Assembly: GCF_001458295.1 (NCBI RefSeq)
Contig: NZ_CYUD01000001.1
Location: 62,001 to 126,000, forward strand
Reading direction: 5' to 3'
Length of the DNA: 64,000 nt
DNA from: Ruegeria denitrificans
GTDB taxonomy: Bacteria; Pseudomonadota; Alphaproteobacteria; Rhodobacterales; Rhodobacteraceae
Numbering within the stretch: position 1 is the first letter of the stretch; each line of letters opens with the position of its first letter. The position numbers were made by a program, and so were the translations under genes. This document shows, in pieces, positions 9,075-18,315 of the stretch. The notes beneath the pieces were generated by a model. The model was not told the DNA's origin and did not search any database. It saw nothing but the letters and a program-made list of their open reading frames with translations.

Positions 9075-9397
9075 GAGCGATCCCCCCTGAGCACTGCCCC
9101 TCATGAAACAGTGGCGCAGTTCTTCGAGCCGTTGCAGTGAGTTCGATAGATCCCAGCGTTTTCGGTGGCGATGATTCGCCCTAGATTAACATTCGAAACT
9201 GAGCCAATTCGGCTCGCCGATGTATTGACTGGGGGCAAGCCCAAAAATACGCTTTTGATACATACCGGGATCAGACCGGAGTCGACTTACGGGTTTGATT
9301 GCTGTCGTGTTGGTTGTGCTAACGGAGAAGATCTCGCTCTGGTAAGGCGTTCCGTGCAGAGCCAGGCTCCTAGGCATGGCGTGAGGGGGGCAAGATT
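9075..9397. other. Region upstream of nqrA
   Basis: No gene is supported; an open frame at 9165-9464 overlaps nqrA and lacks family features. The nqr promoter is expected here. TTGACT near 9226 is the best -35 match, but its -10 is poor, so no promoter is annotated. Confidence 0.35.
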
Positions 9398-10750
9398 TTG
9401 CAGCACGCTAAAATTACCAAGGGACTCGATATTCCGATTGGCGGCGCCCCTGCGCCAGTCATAGAAGACGCGGCCGGGTCGGGCACAGTTGCCCTCGTAG
9501 GAGCGGACTACATCGGTCTGGAGCCAAAAATGCTGGTCGCTGAAGGGGATCGGGTCAGGCTTGGCCAGCCTCTCTTCCAACAGAAACGCGATCCTGCCAT
9601 TCTTTTTACCGCGCCCGCAAGTGGCACGATTGCCAATATCCATCGCGGTGAACGCCGTGTGCTCAAGTCGGTTGTCATCGACGTTGATGAAACCAGCGAA
9701 CCTGATGCGACCACAGGCAACCCCGGTGGTGGAGACAAGGACCGCGACGCCCTGCGGATCCGTCTGCTGGAGAGCGGCCTTTGGACCGCATTTCGTACGC
9801 GGCCTTTTAGTCGCGTCCCAGCGTCAGACGCCGAGCCGAGATCCATCTTCGTAACGGCTTGCGACACGCGTCCGCTTTCCTGCGATCCGGATACAGTCGT
9901 AGCAGGATACCAGGACGATTTCGCGCGGGGATTGGATCTGATAGCGGTTCTGGCGTCAGAGACGGTGTTCCTTTGCACCGGAACCGGATGGTCGGGACCT
10001 ATCGGGGAGTCCCCCTCGATAAAGCATGTCGTCTTTGAGGGGCCTCATCCGTCCGGCCTGCCCGGCACCCATATTCACCATCTGGATCCTGTCGGGACCG
10101 AACCTGAGGTCTGGCATATCGGATATCAGGACGTCATCGCGATCGGAAAACTCGTCGGCGAAGATCGAATTTGGACCGAACGCATCGTTGCATTAGGAGG
10201 CACCGGCTTCACAAGACCCAGAATGGTCCGTACCCGACTTGGCGCCGATCTTCCATCGCTCACAGCAGATGAGGTTTCACCACCGACTGCGGGAAACGAG
10301 CCGGCTCGGCTGATCTCTGGATGTGTACTGAGCGGTCGGCATGCCCGCGGGGCTGAAGCCTACCTCGGCCGATATCATCTGCAGATCTCGGCAGTTCCTG
10401 AAATGCAACCGCGCCGCTGGCGGCCATGGGCGAAACCGCAAGAGAACAGGTACGCATTCGGTGATCTCCTTGCAAAGGTGCTTGGCCGCCCGGATTTCAC
10501 GACAAATCAAAACGGACGTGCGTCTGCGATGGTGCCGATAGATGCGTTCGAGCGCTTGATACCGATGGACGTTTTGGCGGTGCCATTGCTGAAGTCGCTT
10601 CTGATCCAAAATACGGATCAGGCCCAGGCGCTCGGAGCTTTGGAGCTGGACGAAGAGGACCTAGCTCTCTGTTCCTTTATCTGTCCGGGAAAGAACGACT
10701 ACGCTTCGGTGCTGCGCAGGAACTTGGAAACGATCGAAAGAGACGGTTGA
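9398..10750 (+). CDS. nqrA: Na+-translocating NADH:quinone reductase subunit A
   Basis: A 450-residue NqrA, the usual family length. It opens with KITKGLDIPIGGAP, the barrel-sandwich start typical of NqrA, and contains DYIGLEPKMLV and FTAPASGTI. NqrA is the cytosolic peripheral subunit of the Na+-pumping complex and takes part in quinone binding. The start is a TTG at 9398 with a strong GAGGGGG site about 8 bases upstream. It heads nqrABCDEF, all on the plus strand with short gaps or overlaps. The divergence from classical Vibrio NqrA appears considerable, but the operon context makes the assignment firm. Confidence 0.9.
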   Translation: MQHAKITKGLDIPIGGAPAPVIEDAAGSGTVALVGADYIGLEPKMLVAEGDRVRLGQPLFQQKRDPAILFTAPASGTIANIHRGERRVLKSVVIDVDETSEPDATTGNPGGGDKDRDALRIRLLESGLWTAFRTRPFSRVPASDAEPRSIFVTACDTRPLSCDPDTVVAGYQDDFARGLDLIAVLASETVFLCTGTGWSGPIGESPSIKHVVFEGPHPSGLPGTHIHHLDPVGTEPEVWHIGYQDVIAIGKLVGEDRIWTERIVALGGTGFTRPRMVRTRLGADLPSLTADEVSPPTAGNEPARLISGCVLSGRHARGAEAYLGRYHLQISAVPEMQPRRWRPWAKPQENRYAFGDLLAKVLGRPDFTTNQNGRASAMVPIDAFERLIPMDVLAVPLLKSLLIQNTDQAQALGALELDEEDLALCSFICPGKNDYASVLRRNLETIERDG

Positions 10751-10756
10751 TCCGGC

Positions 10757-11977
10757 ATGGCGAAACCCAGATCAGATACCAGCGCAAGAGCCGACACAGG
10801 GAATCGGCTCGAACCGGACAATCTCGAACTGCTGCGGGAATTGAGTAGCCGCCTGGGATGGCGCATGACGATGCGAACCGTGTCGGCCCCCCATGTGCGC
10901 GACGCCAACAACATCGACCGCCTTCTAAATCGCTTCATCGTCGCCACCGTGCCTTGCTGGTTGATCGGCATGTGGAATGTCGGCGAGCAGATCGCAGTGG
11001 GAATGCAGATCGCCGGTATCCGGAACTTGTCAGGCTGGCGTGCGGAACTGGTCGAAGGCATCGGGCTGCCGATCGATCCAGAAAATATTCTGTCCTGCTG
11101 GTTGCACGGGTTCCTCTACTTCCTGCCGATATTTCTGACCTCGCTGATTATTGGCGTTCTCTGGGAAATCCTGTTTGCCGCCAACCGCAAGCGTCCGCTG
11201 GACGAAGGGGTTCTGAGCATTGCCTGGCTTTTTGCTTTGATCCTTCCGCCGACTGCTACCTTTTTTCAGGTTATCTACGGCATGACTGCAGCAATGGTGA
11301 TTGGGAAGCTGATTTTCGGAGGAACCGGGCGATATCTTGTGAGCCCGGTCATCCTCGGCATATGCGTTCTTTTCTTTTCATACTCGAGCGTTCTCCACGG
11401 ACCGGAAGTGTGGATTCCGCTGGCGGGCTATCAAGAGCCGACCACGCTGGAATTGGCGATCCTCGAAGGTGGGGTCCCGGCCCTGATCTCGGTCGACTAC
11501 AGCTGGTGGCTGTTGTTTCTCGGCAACCAGCCCGGGCCTTTTGGCGTGACGTCGGCACTAGGATGCCTTCTCGGGGCGGCATACCTGCTGGCGACGGGGT
11601 CCGCGTCGTGGCGGATCATGGCCGGATCACTGGTGGGGCTGGTGGTGACGGTTAGCCTTGTCGCCTTGGTTGCACCGGCGGAGGCGGTTGGAATGAACAT
11701 GCCGTGGTACTGGCACATGGTCCTAGGCGGATGGGCTTTCGGCACGGTCTTTCTGGCAACGGATCCGACGGCCGCTGCCACGACCCGAACCGGCCGGTGG
11801 GCGTTCGGGATACTGGTCGGCGTCGTGACGGTCATCGTGCGTCTGACCAACCCCGCCTATTTCGAAGGGGTGATCTTCGCGATCCTGCTGGCAAGCATCT
11901 TCGCCCCGCTCTGTGACCACTTCGTGGTGGAGCAAAATATCAAGCGGCGACGCGCCCGGCTGGAGAAAAAACAATGA
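10757..11977 (+). CDS. nqrB: Na+-translocating NADH:quinone reductase subunit B
   Basis: A 406-residue integral membrane subunit with about ten hydrophobic helices between residues 60 and 390. NqrB of characterised complexes carries riboflavin and an FMN covalently bound to Thr in an S/T-GAT motif. Here the equivalent loop reads PLAGYQEPTTLE, so the motif is QEPT (226-229): the acceptor Thr is aligned but the Ser-Gly-Ala is gone. This may weaken or abolish ApbE flavinylation. The gene begins 6 bases after nqrA and its stop overlaps the nqrC ATG (ATGA). Other regions look intact, so it is not an obvious pseudogene. Confidence 0.9.
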   Translation: MAKPRSDTSARADTGNRLEPDNLELLRELSSRLGWRMTMRTVSAPHVRDANNIDRLLNRFIVATVPCWLIGMWNVGEQIAVGMQIAGIRNLSGWRAELVEGIGLPIDPENILSCWLHGFLYFLPIFLTSLIIGVLWEILFAANRKRPLDEGVLSIAWLFALILPPTATFFQVIYGMTAAMVIGKLIFGGTGRYLVSPVILGICVLFFSYSSVLHGPEVWIPLAGYQEPTTLELAILEGGVPALISVDYSWWLLFLGNQPGPFGVTSALGCLLGAAYLLATGSASWRIMAGSLVGLVVTVSLVALVAPAEAVGMNMPWYWHMVLGGWAFGTVFLATDPTAAATTRTGRWAFGILVGVVTVIVRLTNPAYFEGVIFAILLASIFAPLCDHFVVEQNIKRRRARLEKKQ

Positions 11978-12756
11978 ACCTGGACGCCCTCCGTTCGCTT
12001 GGGGTTCTGGCCGGCGTCGCGTTGGTATGCTCCATTCTGGTCAGCGTGTCGACAACCACTCTGCGTCCTATTCAGGAGCGCAACGAAGCCTTGCAGCGGT
12101 ACCGCAATGTTGTGTCCCTGACGGGACTTGTGGACGCAGAGGCCGATGACGACACGATCTTCGAGGTTGTCGCGCAACTCGATGCCCGGGTGGTGGATCT
12201 CGGGACGGGTGAATTCGCGGCTGATATCGACCCCGCTTCAGTCGACGCCCGGTTGGCGGTCAACGATCCTGACAGCAGCACCGCGATTCCGGCAGCTGAG
12301 GATATCGCCCGATTGGGTCGCCGCGCCAACCACGAGGTCGTTTACCTCGTCTGGCAAGATCAGGACTTGAGCCGGATCATCTTTCCAATCGAAGGACAAG
12401 GCATGTGGTCGACGATTTACGGCTTCCTCGCCTTAGAGAGCGACCTGAACACGATAGCCGCTGTCAGTTTTTATGAGCAAGCCGAAACAGCCGGACTTGG
12501 TGATCAGATCGAAGACGCGGAATGGCAGGCCCAGTGGCAAGGACGCAAGATGTATGACGATGAAGGAAACGTACAGTTCCGGGTCTCTGGTGGCATTGTT
12601 AGCCCTTCTTCTGCCACTGCAGCTTACGAAGTCGACGGTCTGACGGGCGCCACGATCACTGGCAACGGAGTGACCAATCTGGTCCACTACTGGTTCAGTC
12701 CGCATGGATACGGCGCGTTCCTTTCGAAGATATCGGGGGAGCCGCCAAAACGATGA
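11974..12756 (+). CDS. nqrC: Na+-translocating NADH:quinone reductase subunit C
   Basis: A 260-residue subunit with one N-terminal membrane helix (about 8-28) and a periplasmic FMN-binding domain. The covalent-flavin motif is present as [13 protein letters not shown], with TGAT at 224-227 and Thr227 as the expected FMN acceptor. This contrasts with the altered motif in NqrB. ATG overlaps the nqrB stop. The ApbE needed for flavinylation is encoded at 18316-19338. NqrC passes electrons on the periplasmic side within the complex. Confidence 0.92.
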   Translation: MNLDALRSLGVLAGVALVCSILVSVSTTTLRPIQERNEALQRYRNVVSLTGLVDAEADDDTIFEVVAQLDARVVDLGTGEFAADIDPASVDARLAVNDPDSSTAIPAAEDIARLGRRANHEVVYLVWQDQDLSRIIFPIEGQGMWSTIYGFLALESDLNTIAAVSFYEQAETAGLGDQIEDAEWQAQWQGRKMYDDEGNVQFRVSGGIVSPSSATAAYEVDGLTGATITGNGVTNLVHYWFSPHGYGAFLSKISGEPPKR

Positions 12757-12781
12757 CGCACATGATGTGGGGGGACAGACG

Positions 12782-13462
12782 ATGACAATTCGGTCTACAC
12801 TCTTTGGTCCGGTTTTCGAGGACAATCCAGTACTGCTGCAAGTGTTAGGCGTATGCTCCGCACTGGCCATCACCAATTCGCTCTACACATCTTTAATAAT
12901 GGGTGTCTCGCTGACTGCGGTCTGCACCTTTTCGAACGGTGTGATCTCTGCCCTGCGCCACATCATTCCCAGTAGTCTCCGGATCATTATTCAGATGACC
13001 GTGATCGCCACGGGTGTTGTGGTCGTCGACCAGGTCTTGCAGGCCTTTGCCCCCGATGCTGCGCGCACGCTTTCGGTTTTCATCGGCCTCATCGTTACCA
13101 ACTGCATCGTTCTCGGGCGGGCCGAAGCATTTGCCGCCAAGAACAGCGTTGGCATGTCCCTGCTCGATGGCATCGGAAACGGGCTCGGCTATACCGCGGT
13201 CCTCGTCGCGGTCGGAACCATCCGCGAGCTTTTTGGTGCCGGTACGCTTCTTGGAGTGACGATCTGGCCAACAGCGACCGATGGCGGTCTGTTTGTCCCG
13301 AACCAGCTCATGCTGCTCCCGCCCAGCGCCTTTTTCATCATCGGCTTTTTTATCTGGGGCCTGCGGGCTTGGAAACGCGAGCAGATGGAGGCCCCTGAAT
13401 ACAACGAGGTGAAGGTGCGGCCAGAGCAACAGCCCGACTTGGTTGGAAAGAACGCCTCATGA
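12782..13462 (+). CDS. nqrD: Na+-translocating NADH:quinone reductase subunit D
   Basis: A 226-residue membrane subunit of the NqrDE/RnfAE family with six hydrophobic helices. Cys25 in LGVCSALA and Cys108 in [14 protein letters not shown] are the conserved pair that, with NqrE, binds the intramembrane iron-sulfur cluster. ATG 12782 is chosen because GGGGGACAG lies just upstream; the open frame extends further but into nqrC. The stop overlaps the nqrE start by 4 bases. Confidence 0.92.
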   Translation: MTIRSTLFGPVFEDNPVLLQVLGVCSALAITNSLYTSLIMGVSLTAVCTFSNGVISALRHIIPSSLRIIIQMTVIATGVVVVDQVLQAFAPDAARTLSVFIGLIVTNCIVLGRAEAFAAKNSVGMSLLDGIGNGLGYTAVLVAVGTIRELFGAGTLLGVTIWPTATDGGLFVPNQLMLLPPSAFFIIGFFIWGLRAWKREQMEAPEYNEVKVRPEQQPDLVGKNAS

Positions 13463-14067
13463 CCGAGCTCTTCGACATTTTCCTGCGGGCGATACTGATA
13501 GAGAACCTGGCACTGTCTTTCTTTCTTGGGATGTGTACCTTTCTGGCGGTTTCCAAAGAGGTGCGCACCACCATTGGCCTCGGCATCGCCGTGATCGTCG
13601 TGGAGACCATCAGCGTCCCGCTCAACAACCTCATCTACGTCTTTTTTCTGAAGCCGGGGGCACTATCGTGGGCGGGGTTGCCTGACCTCAACATGAGCTA
13701 TCTCGGGCTGATCAGCTACATCAGCGTGATCGCCGCAATGGTGCAGATCCTCGAGATGTTCCTCAAGAAATTCGCGCCACCGCTCTACGCCTCATTGGGA
13801 ATCTTCCTGCCATTGCTTACCGTCAACTGCGCGATCCTCGGCGCATCGCTGTTCATGGTGCAGCGCGATTACACCTTTATCGAAAGCACGGTTTACGGGT
13901 TCGGCGTGGGAACCGGCTGGGCAATCGCCATCGTCGCGCTGGCTGGCCTGCGCGAGAAGATGCGCTACAGCGAGGCGCCCGGTGGTCTGGAAGGGTTGGG
14001 GCTAACCTTCATAACGGTCGGCATCATGTCGCTGGCGTTCCTTGGGATTTCGGGGATTGAGTTGTAG
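13459..14067 (+). CDS. nqrE: Na+-translocating NADH:quinone reductase subunit E
   Basis: A 202-residue membrane subunit paralogous to NqrD. Cys26 in [15 protein letters not shown] and a second Cys in [14 protein letters not shown] provide the matching cluster ligands from the opposite membrane topology. Six hydrophobic helices span the protein. It overlaps nqrD (ATGA) and is followed by nqrF after 2 bases. Length and motifs are typical of the family. Confidence 0.93.
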   Translation: MTELFDIFLRAILIENLALSFFLGMCTFLAVSKEVRTTIGLGIAVIVVETISVPLNNLIYVFFLKPGALSWAGLPDLNMSYLGLISYISVIAAMVQILEMFLKKFAPPLYASLGIFLPLLTVNCAILGASLFMVQRDYTFIESTVYGFGVGTGWAIAIVALAGLREKMRYSEAPGGLEGLGLTFITVGIMSLAFLGISGIEL

Positions 14068-14069
14068 AA

Positions 14070-15299
14070 ATGGTCGGCATCGAAATCATCGTCTCGGTCG
14101 TGCTCTTCATGGTCATCGTGTCGAGCCTTGGGGTGCTGGTGCTGCTAGCCCGGTCCCGTCTAGTGCCCCAGGGTCAGGTGAACGTGAACGTGAACTCCAG
14201 TCGCGATATCAAGATGGATCCGGGCGGAAAGCTCCTCGTCGCGCTTGGTGAGAGCGACCTGTTTCTGGCATCAGCTTGTGGCGGCGGCGGCACGTGCGGT
14301 CAGTGCAAGGTGCGTGTGCTGGAAGGCGGCGGAGAGCTTCTGCCGACCGAGAAATCCTTCATCAACAAAAAGGACGCGGCGACGGGATTGAGGCTCGCGT
14401 GCCAAGTGAGCGTCGACAACGACATGAAAATCGAGGTTCCGGAGGATGTCTTTGGTGTCAACCGATGGACGTGCAAGGTTCGATCGAACGAGAACGTGTC
14501 GACCTTCATCAAGGAGTTCGTCCTCGAATTGCCCGAAGGCGAAAAGATCGATTTTCGGGCTGGTGGCTACGTTCAGATCGAAACACCGCCCTACAGCATT
14601 GACTTCGACCAGATCGACATCCCGGCCGAGTACCGGGACGACTGGGACAAGTACAAACTGTTCGATCTCAAGTCCGTCGTGAACGAACCGACGCTGCGCG
14701 CCTACTCGATGGCGAATTATCCGGCCGAGGACGACATCATTACCCTGAACGTTCGAATTGCAACGCCGCCGCCAGACGCGCCGTCAAATGCACCGCCAGG
14801 CATCGTGTCATCGTTCATTTTCGGCGCCAAACCCGGCGACAACGTGGTCGTCTCAGGCCCCTATGGCGAGTTCTTCGCGAAAGACACCGACGCCGAAATG
14901 GTGTTCATCGGAGGAGGCGCCGGCATGGCCCCGATGCGTTCGCATATCCTGCACCAGTTGCGCACCCTGAAAACCAAACGAAAGATCAGCTTTTGGTACG
15001 GAGCCCGCAGCCTGCGAGAAGCGTTTTATGTGGAGATGTTCGACGAACTTGCGCGTGAGATTGAAAATTTCACATGGCATCTGGTGTTGTCGGAACCCCT
15101 TCCTGAAGACAATTGGACCGGGCTGACCGGGTTCGTCCACGAAGTTCTCCTTGAGGAGTATCTCTCAGATCATCCCGAACCGGAGGACTGCGAATACTAC
15201 ATGTGCGGTCCACCGGTCATGAATGCTGCGGTGATCGACATGCTGGATTCTCAGGGAGTGGATTCTGAAAACATCATGCTGGACGATTTTGGAGGGTAA
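14070..15299 (+). CDS. nqrF: Na+-translocating NADH:quinone reductase subunit F
   Basis: A 409-residue electron-input subunit. An N-terminal membrane helix (about 5-27) is followed by a ferredoxin-type [2Fe-2S] domain with Cys70, Cys76, Cys79 and Cys111 in the pattern C-x5-C-x2-C. Then come an FAD domain with RAYSMANYP and an NADH-binding domain with [12 protein letters not shown] and a C-terminal [10 protein letters not shown] motif. It oxidises NADH in the cytosol and feeds electrons to the cluster in NqrD/E. All catalytic motifs appear intact. Confidence 0.95.
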   Translation: MVGIEIIVSVVLFMVIVSSLGVLVLLARSRLVPQGQVNVNVNSSRDIKMDPGGKLLVALGESDLFLASACGGGGTCGQCKVRVLEGGGELLPTEKSFINKKDAATGLRLACQVSVDNDMKIEVPEDVFGVNRWTCKVRSNENVSTFIKEFVLELPEGEKIDFRAGGYVQIETPPYSIDFDQIDIPAEYRDDWDKYKLFDLKSVVNEPTLRAYSMANYPAEDDIITLNVRIATPPPDAPSNAPPGIVSSFIFGAKPGDNVVVSGPYGEFFAKDTDAEMVFIGGGAGMAPMRSHILHQLRTLKTKRKISFWYGARSLREAFYVEMFDELAREIENFTWHLVLSEPLPEDNWTGLTGFVHEVLLEEYLSDHPEPEDCEYYMCGPPVMNAAVIDMLDSQGVDSENIMLDDFGG

Positions 15300-15303
15300 G
15301 CGA

Positions 15304-15486
15304 GTGGAAATGTTTCTTGTATCGTTCGTCATTATCTTTTGCAGTGCCCTGATTTTGGTGGGCATTCAGATAATGCGAAAGGACGTCTTGCCGACAGGTT
15401 GCACCCCAAAAGGATGCCAACGCTGTCGCAAAAACTGCCCAAACAAATCTGCGAAAATCGCGCAGATCGATGGCGGGACCGCTTGA
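15304..15486 (+). CDS. Small membrane-anchored Cys-rich protein in NqrM position
   Basis: A 60-residue protein: one hydrophobic helix (FLVSFVIIFCSALILVGIQI) followed by a short cysteine-rich tail, GCTPKGCQRCRKNCP. It starts 4 bases after nqrF, with GGAGGG 7 bases before a GTG at 15304; an ATG at 15310 is the alternative. NqrM, an assembly factor thought to deliver iron to the NqrD/E site, is likewise a one-helix protein with four Cys encoded after nqrF. The Cys spacing here differs from the NqrM I know, so it is called a probable functional equivalent and no symbol is given. Confidence 0.65.
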   Translation: MEMFLVSFVIIFCSALILVGIQIMRKDVLPTGCTPKGCQRCRKNCPNKSAKIAQIDGGTA

Positions 15487-15487
15487 G

Positions 15488-15883
15488 ATGCGTGTGAGCG
15501 ACTACATGACCCGCACGGTCGTCTCGCTCACGCGGGACACGGAAATCCTGAGAGCTCTGCATTTGATGCATGAGCACGACATCTCCAATGCGCCGGTGGT
15601 CGATGAAGAGGGCACGCTGATTGGAATCCTGAGCGACCGCGACTGTATCCGCGGCGTCATTCAGGGCACCTACCACTCCGAATTCGCGGGACTGGTCAGC
15701 GATTTCATGTCTGGCGAGGTCGAAACCGTCGGTCCGGACGATGGTTTGATCGAAGCAACGCGGCGGTTAATGGACCTGCCGCACAGGCTCTACCCGGTTG
15801 TGGCGGGCGGCGATCTGGTCGGGGTGATCAGCCGGCGGGACATAATCTCTGCGCTGACCGAAAAATGGCAGTGGTCGAGTTGA
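15488..15883 (+). CDS. Tandem CBS-domain protein
   Basis: A 131-residue stand-alone pair of CBS domains. The first contains SDYMTRTVVSLTRDT and ISNAPVVDEEGTLIGILSDRD, the second VSDFMSGEVETVG and VGVISRRDIISALTEKW. CBS pairs usually bind adenine nucleotides and act as energy or redox sensors. It lies between the nqr genes and the multihaem cytochrome genes with almost no gaps, so it may gate electron flow through that system; this is inference. ATG 15488 lies one base after the upstream stop; an alternative ATG at 15470 overlaps it. Confidence 0.8.
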   Translation: MRVSDYMTRTVVSLTRDTEILRALHLMHEHDISNAPVVDEEGTLIGILSDRDCIRGVIQGTYHSEFAGLVSDFMSGEVETVGPDDGLIEATRRLMDLPHRLYPVVAGGDLVGVISRRDIISALTEKWQWSS

Positions 15884-15893
15884 TGGGGGCGAC

Positions 15894-16544
15894 ATGAGAA
15901 ACTGGCGAGAACCTTCAAGACCCAACTGGCAGACGAACCAGATCGTTCTGATAGCGGCTGTTGTGATTGTGATTCTGACGCTCGGTGTCATCGCCAATAG
16001 GACCCAGGCGCAGAGCGCCCGGAACCTGCCGGAGGCAAGATACACTGGAGGTGGCCCGGAGGCCTGCCTGACTTGCCACGGCGGGCCGCATATGACGCTC
16101 ATGGCGGACACACCGCACGGGGACGCGCGCGATCCGCACACGCCGTATGGGCAAGAAAGTTGTGAGTCCTGCCACGGGCCCGGCAGTTTTCATGTTTCCA
16201 GCGCCCGGGGCGGTATTGGTTTCCCGCCACTCAATGATTTTCGCTACGTCGGCCGACCGTTGCAGGGCCAGTTCAGTTCTTGCCTCGGCTGCCACGAAAA
16301 AACCAATGGTGCCCGAGTAGGTATCGGATGGGTGGGACGTGCACACGACAACAGTGGCATGTCCTGTTCTTCGTGCCACGAGGTGCACACGACCGAGAAC
16401 CTGCTGGCAGACGTGACTCAGCAGCAAAACCTTTGCGCCAGCTGCCATGGTTTCGGCAACACAAAACACGCCGGCTTCGAGAAGAACGGCATTCGATTGG
16501 AGATACTGAAATGCAGCACATGCCACAACCCGCACGACCAATGA
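15894..16544 (+). CDS. Membrane-anchored hexahaem c-type cytochrome
   Basis: A 216-residue periplasmic cytochrome with one N-terminal membrane anchor (about 16-36). Six CxxCH haem sites begin at Cys58, 90, 130, 158, 181 and 207. The segment ESCESCHGPGSFH and its spacing resemble the MtrA/DmsE branch of decahaem cytochromes, but only six haems are present. It is probably an electron carrier between the membrane quinol pool and the NrfA-type reductase encoded 124 bases downstream. Quinol oxidation by the protein itself is not shown by sequence. GATGGGGGCGAC precedes the ATG. Confidence 0.85.
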   Translation: MRNWREPSRPNWQTNQIVLIAAVVIVILTLGVIANRTQAQSARNLPEARYTGGGPEACLTCHGGPHMTLMADTPHGDARDPHTPYGQESCESCHGPGSFHVSSARGGIGFPPLNDFRYVGRPLQGQFSSCLGCHEKTNGARVGIGWVGRAHDNSGMSCSSCHEVHTTENLLADVTQQQNLCASCHGFGNTKHAGFEKNGIRLEILKCSTCHNPHDQ

Positions 16545-16668
16545 GTTGTCCCTGCGTGTCGGTTGCCTTCGGGAGAGTGCATTGGGCCAAGGCCCTTTGC
16601 CGCCAGCAATTTATGAAGATTGGAATTCGCTCGGGAGAGCAGCTCGCGAGCCAAAGGGAGGAATTGTG

Positions 16669-18201
16669 ATGACTTGGAATCCTACGCGAGCAAATTTGAT
16701 CACCGCAACGGCCGTTGGGGCGGTCCTAATTGCTGCCACCGCGATCGGAGAGTCAATTGACGAGGATCCTCGCATCGAGGCATGGGCGGACGAATGGCCT
16801 GACTACGTTGAAATGTATATGGTTACGAAGGAGATGGACTCGCCGACGCCATTCGGTGGCAACTACCCTTACAGCAAACTGATCCGCTATCCCGGTAAAC
16901 AAGCGCTCTGGGCCGGATATGCGTTTGCCGTCGATTTCAATGAGGATCGCGGGCACTACTACACGCAGATTGACCAGATGGAGACCAAGCGCAATGACAA
17001 GGAATATCTTAACGCCCACGGTCTGCCGAACTTCAAAGGCCAGCCGGGTTCCTGCATGAACTGTCACAGTGGATGGGCGCCTATTCTGGCTGAACAGATG
17101 GGTTGGGAAGACTTCAACCGGACGCCCTATTGGGAGACGATCGAGAAACTCCGTTCCGACTATGGCCACGGCGTCGAGGGGGCTCAGCTTGGTAGTTCCT
17201 GTAACGACTGCCACAACCCCGCCGATATGAGCCTGCGGGTGAACCGGCAAGGTTTCATCGACGCCATGGTCACGCGAGGCTATGAGGCTGATCCGGTCAG
17301 TGGCATCAAAGGATCACCGGGGGAAATGCGCGACTACGTCTGCGCGCAGTGCCACGTCGAGTACTATTTTCAGGGCGAGGACGCGATCCTTACCTTCCCC
17401 TGGTCCGAATGGCCCAAGGGCCAGCCCCTGCGGTTCGAAATGGTCGAGGAATACTACGACAACGTGCGCGAGGCTGGAATATTCGCCCAGGACTGGACCC
17501 ACGCCGTCACCAAGGCACCGATGCTGAAGATGCAGCACCCGGAGTATGAGGTCGTTTCCAGTGGTGTCCATTCCAGATTTATGGGCTGTGTAGACTGTCA
17601 CATGCCAAAAACCGAGTGGAATGGCCGGCAAGTCACTGATCACACCATGGGATCGCCGCTCAACAAGATCGACAATTGTCTGAGCTGCCATAACGACATG
17701 ACCGGGGACCAGATGTACCAACGTGTCTATGACATTCAGGTGGACATCATCGCGTCCTATCTGACCGCCGAAAAGGCGGTTCTCGCATTGATCGAAGACA
17801 TTGCAATGGTGCGCGAAGAACTGGCCAAGAAGGACCCGTTTGCACAGATTGCCGATACGGCTGAACAGGAGCGCGCAATCACCGAAGAACTCGTCGATGT
17901 GCTCGATTTCCACCGCCGGGCAAGCATGCGCTGGGATTGGATCGGCGCGTCGAACTCAACCGGAGCGCACAGCTCGCGCGAGGCGCACCGAGTTCTGGAT
18001 CAGGCGGTTGATGTTGCAAAAGACGGTCAAAGGCTCCTGGTCAAGGTCGCTGCGGAGCATGGCATTGATCTGGTGCCGACTACGAATCCGACGCTTCCCA
18101 GTGCGCCAGATGTAATTGATCCCGATGACATAGTCGGTTCGCTTCCACCGGCCATCACGCAGGCCGCGGATCGACGGGTGCAAGACAAGTTGAGCCAATG
18201 A
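16669..18201 (+). CDS. nrfA: NrfA-type pentahaem cytochrome c nitrite reductase
   Basis: A 510-residue periplasmic protein with a hydrophobic N-terminal helix (about 9-26). It has five CxxCH sites at Cys129, 178, 225, 307 and 337. Family landmarks include CAQCHVEYYF, APMLKMQHPEYE (candidate active-site His290) and GCVDCHMP. Most NrfA enzymes use CxxCK at the active-site haem; here haem 1 is CMNCH, a variant known in some lineages. ATG 16669 is preferred because GGGAGG lies 7 bases upstream; the open frame reaches back to 16546. The enzyme would reduce nitrite to ammonium with six electrons, presumably from the hexahaem partner. Other substrates such as hydroxylamine are possible. Confidence 0.85.
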   Translation: MTWNPTRANLITATAVGAVLIAATAIGESIDEDPRIEAWADEWPDYVEMYMVTKEMDSPTPFGGNYPYSKLIRYPGKQALWAGYAFAVDFNEDRGHYYTQIDQMETKRNDKEYLNAHGLPNFKGQPGSCMNCHSGWAPILAEQMGWEDFNRTPYWETIEKLRSDYGHGVEGAQLGSSCNDCHNPADMSLRVNRQGFIDAMVTRGYEADPVSGIKGSPGEMRDYVCAQCHVEYYFQGEDAILTFPWSEWPKGQPLRFEMVEEYYDNVREAGIFAQDWTHAVTKAPMLKMQHPEYEVVSSGVHSRFMGCVDCHMPKTEWNGRQVTDHTMGSPLNKIDNCLSCHNDMTGDQMYQRVYDIQVDIIASYLTAEKAVLALIEDIAMVREELAKKDPFAQIADTAEQERAITEELVDVLDFHRRASMRWDWIGASNSTGAHSSREAHRVLDQAVDVAKDGQRLLVKVAAEHGIDLVPTTNPTLPSAPDVIDPDDIVGSLPPAITQAADRRVQDKLSQ

Positions 18202-18315
18202 TGCTGACTTCGGGTGTCTCGATTTGGTGCGCCTGCCGGGGCTGACTAACTAGTCCACACCGCTGCAGTGCGTCATGAGTGCTTTCCGGAAACGGAAAAT
18301 GTTGGAGTACAGACA

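Noticed and set aside
9258..9280. FNR-box-like TTGAT and ATCAG near nqrA
   Set aside because: The half-sites are 10 bases apart instead of 4, so the match is not convincing.
9165..9464. Possible short gene before nqrA
   Set aside because: It overlaps the nqrA start and has neither a family motif nor a good ribosome site.
15915..16541. 208-residue antisense frame over the hexahaem gene
   Set aside because: It mirrors a gene with six clear CxxCH motifs and is a product of GC-rich codon structure.
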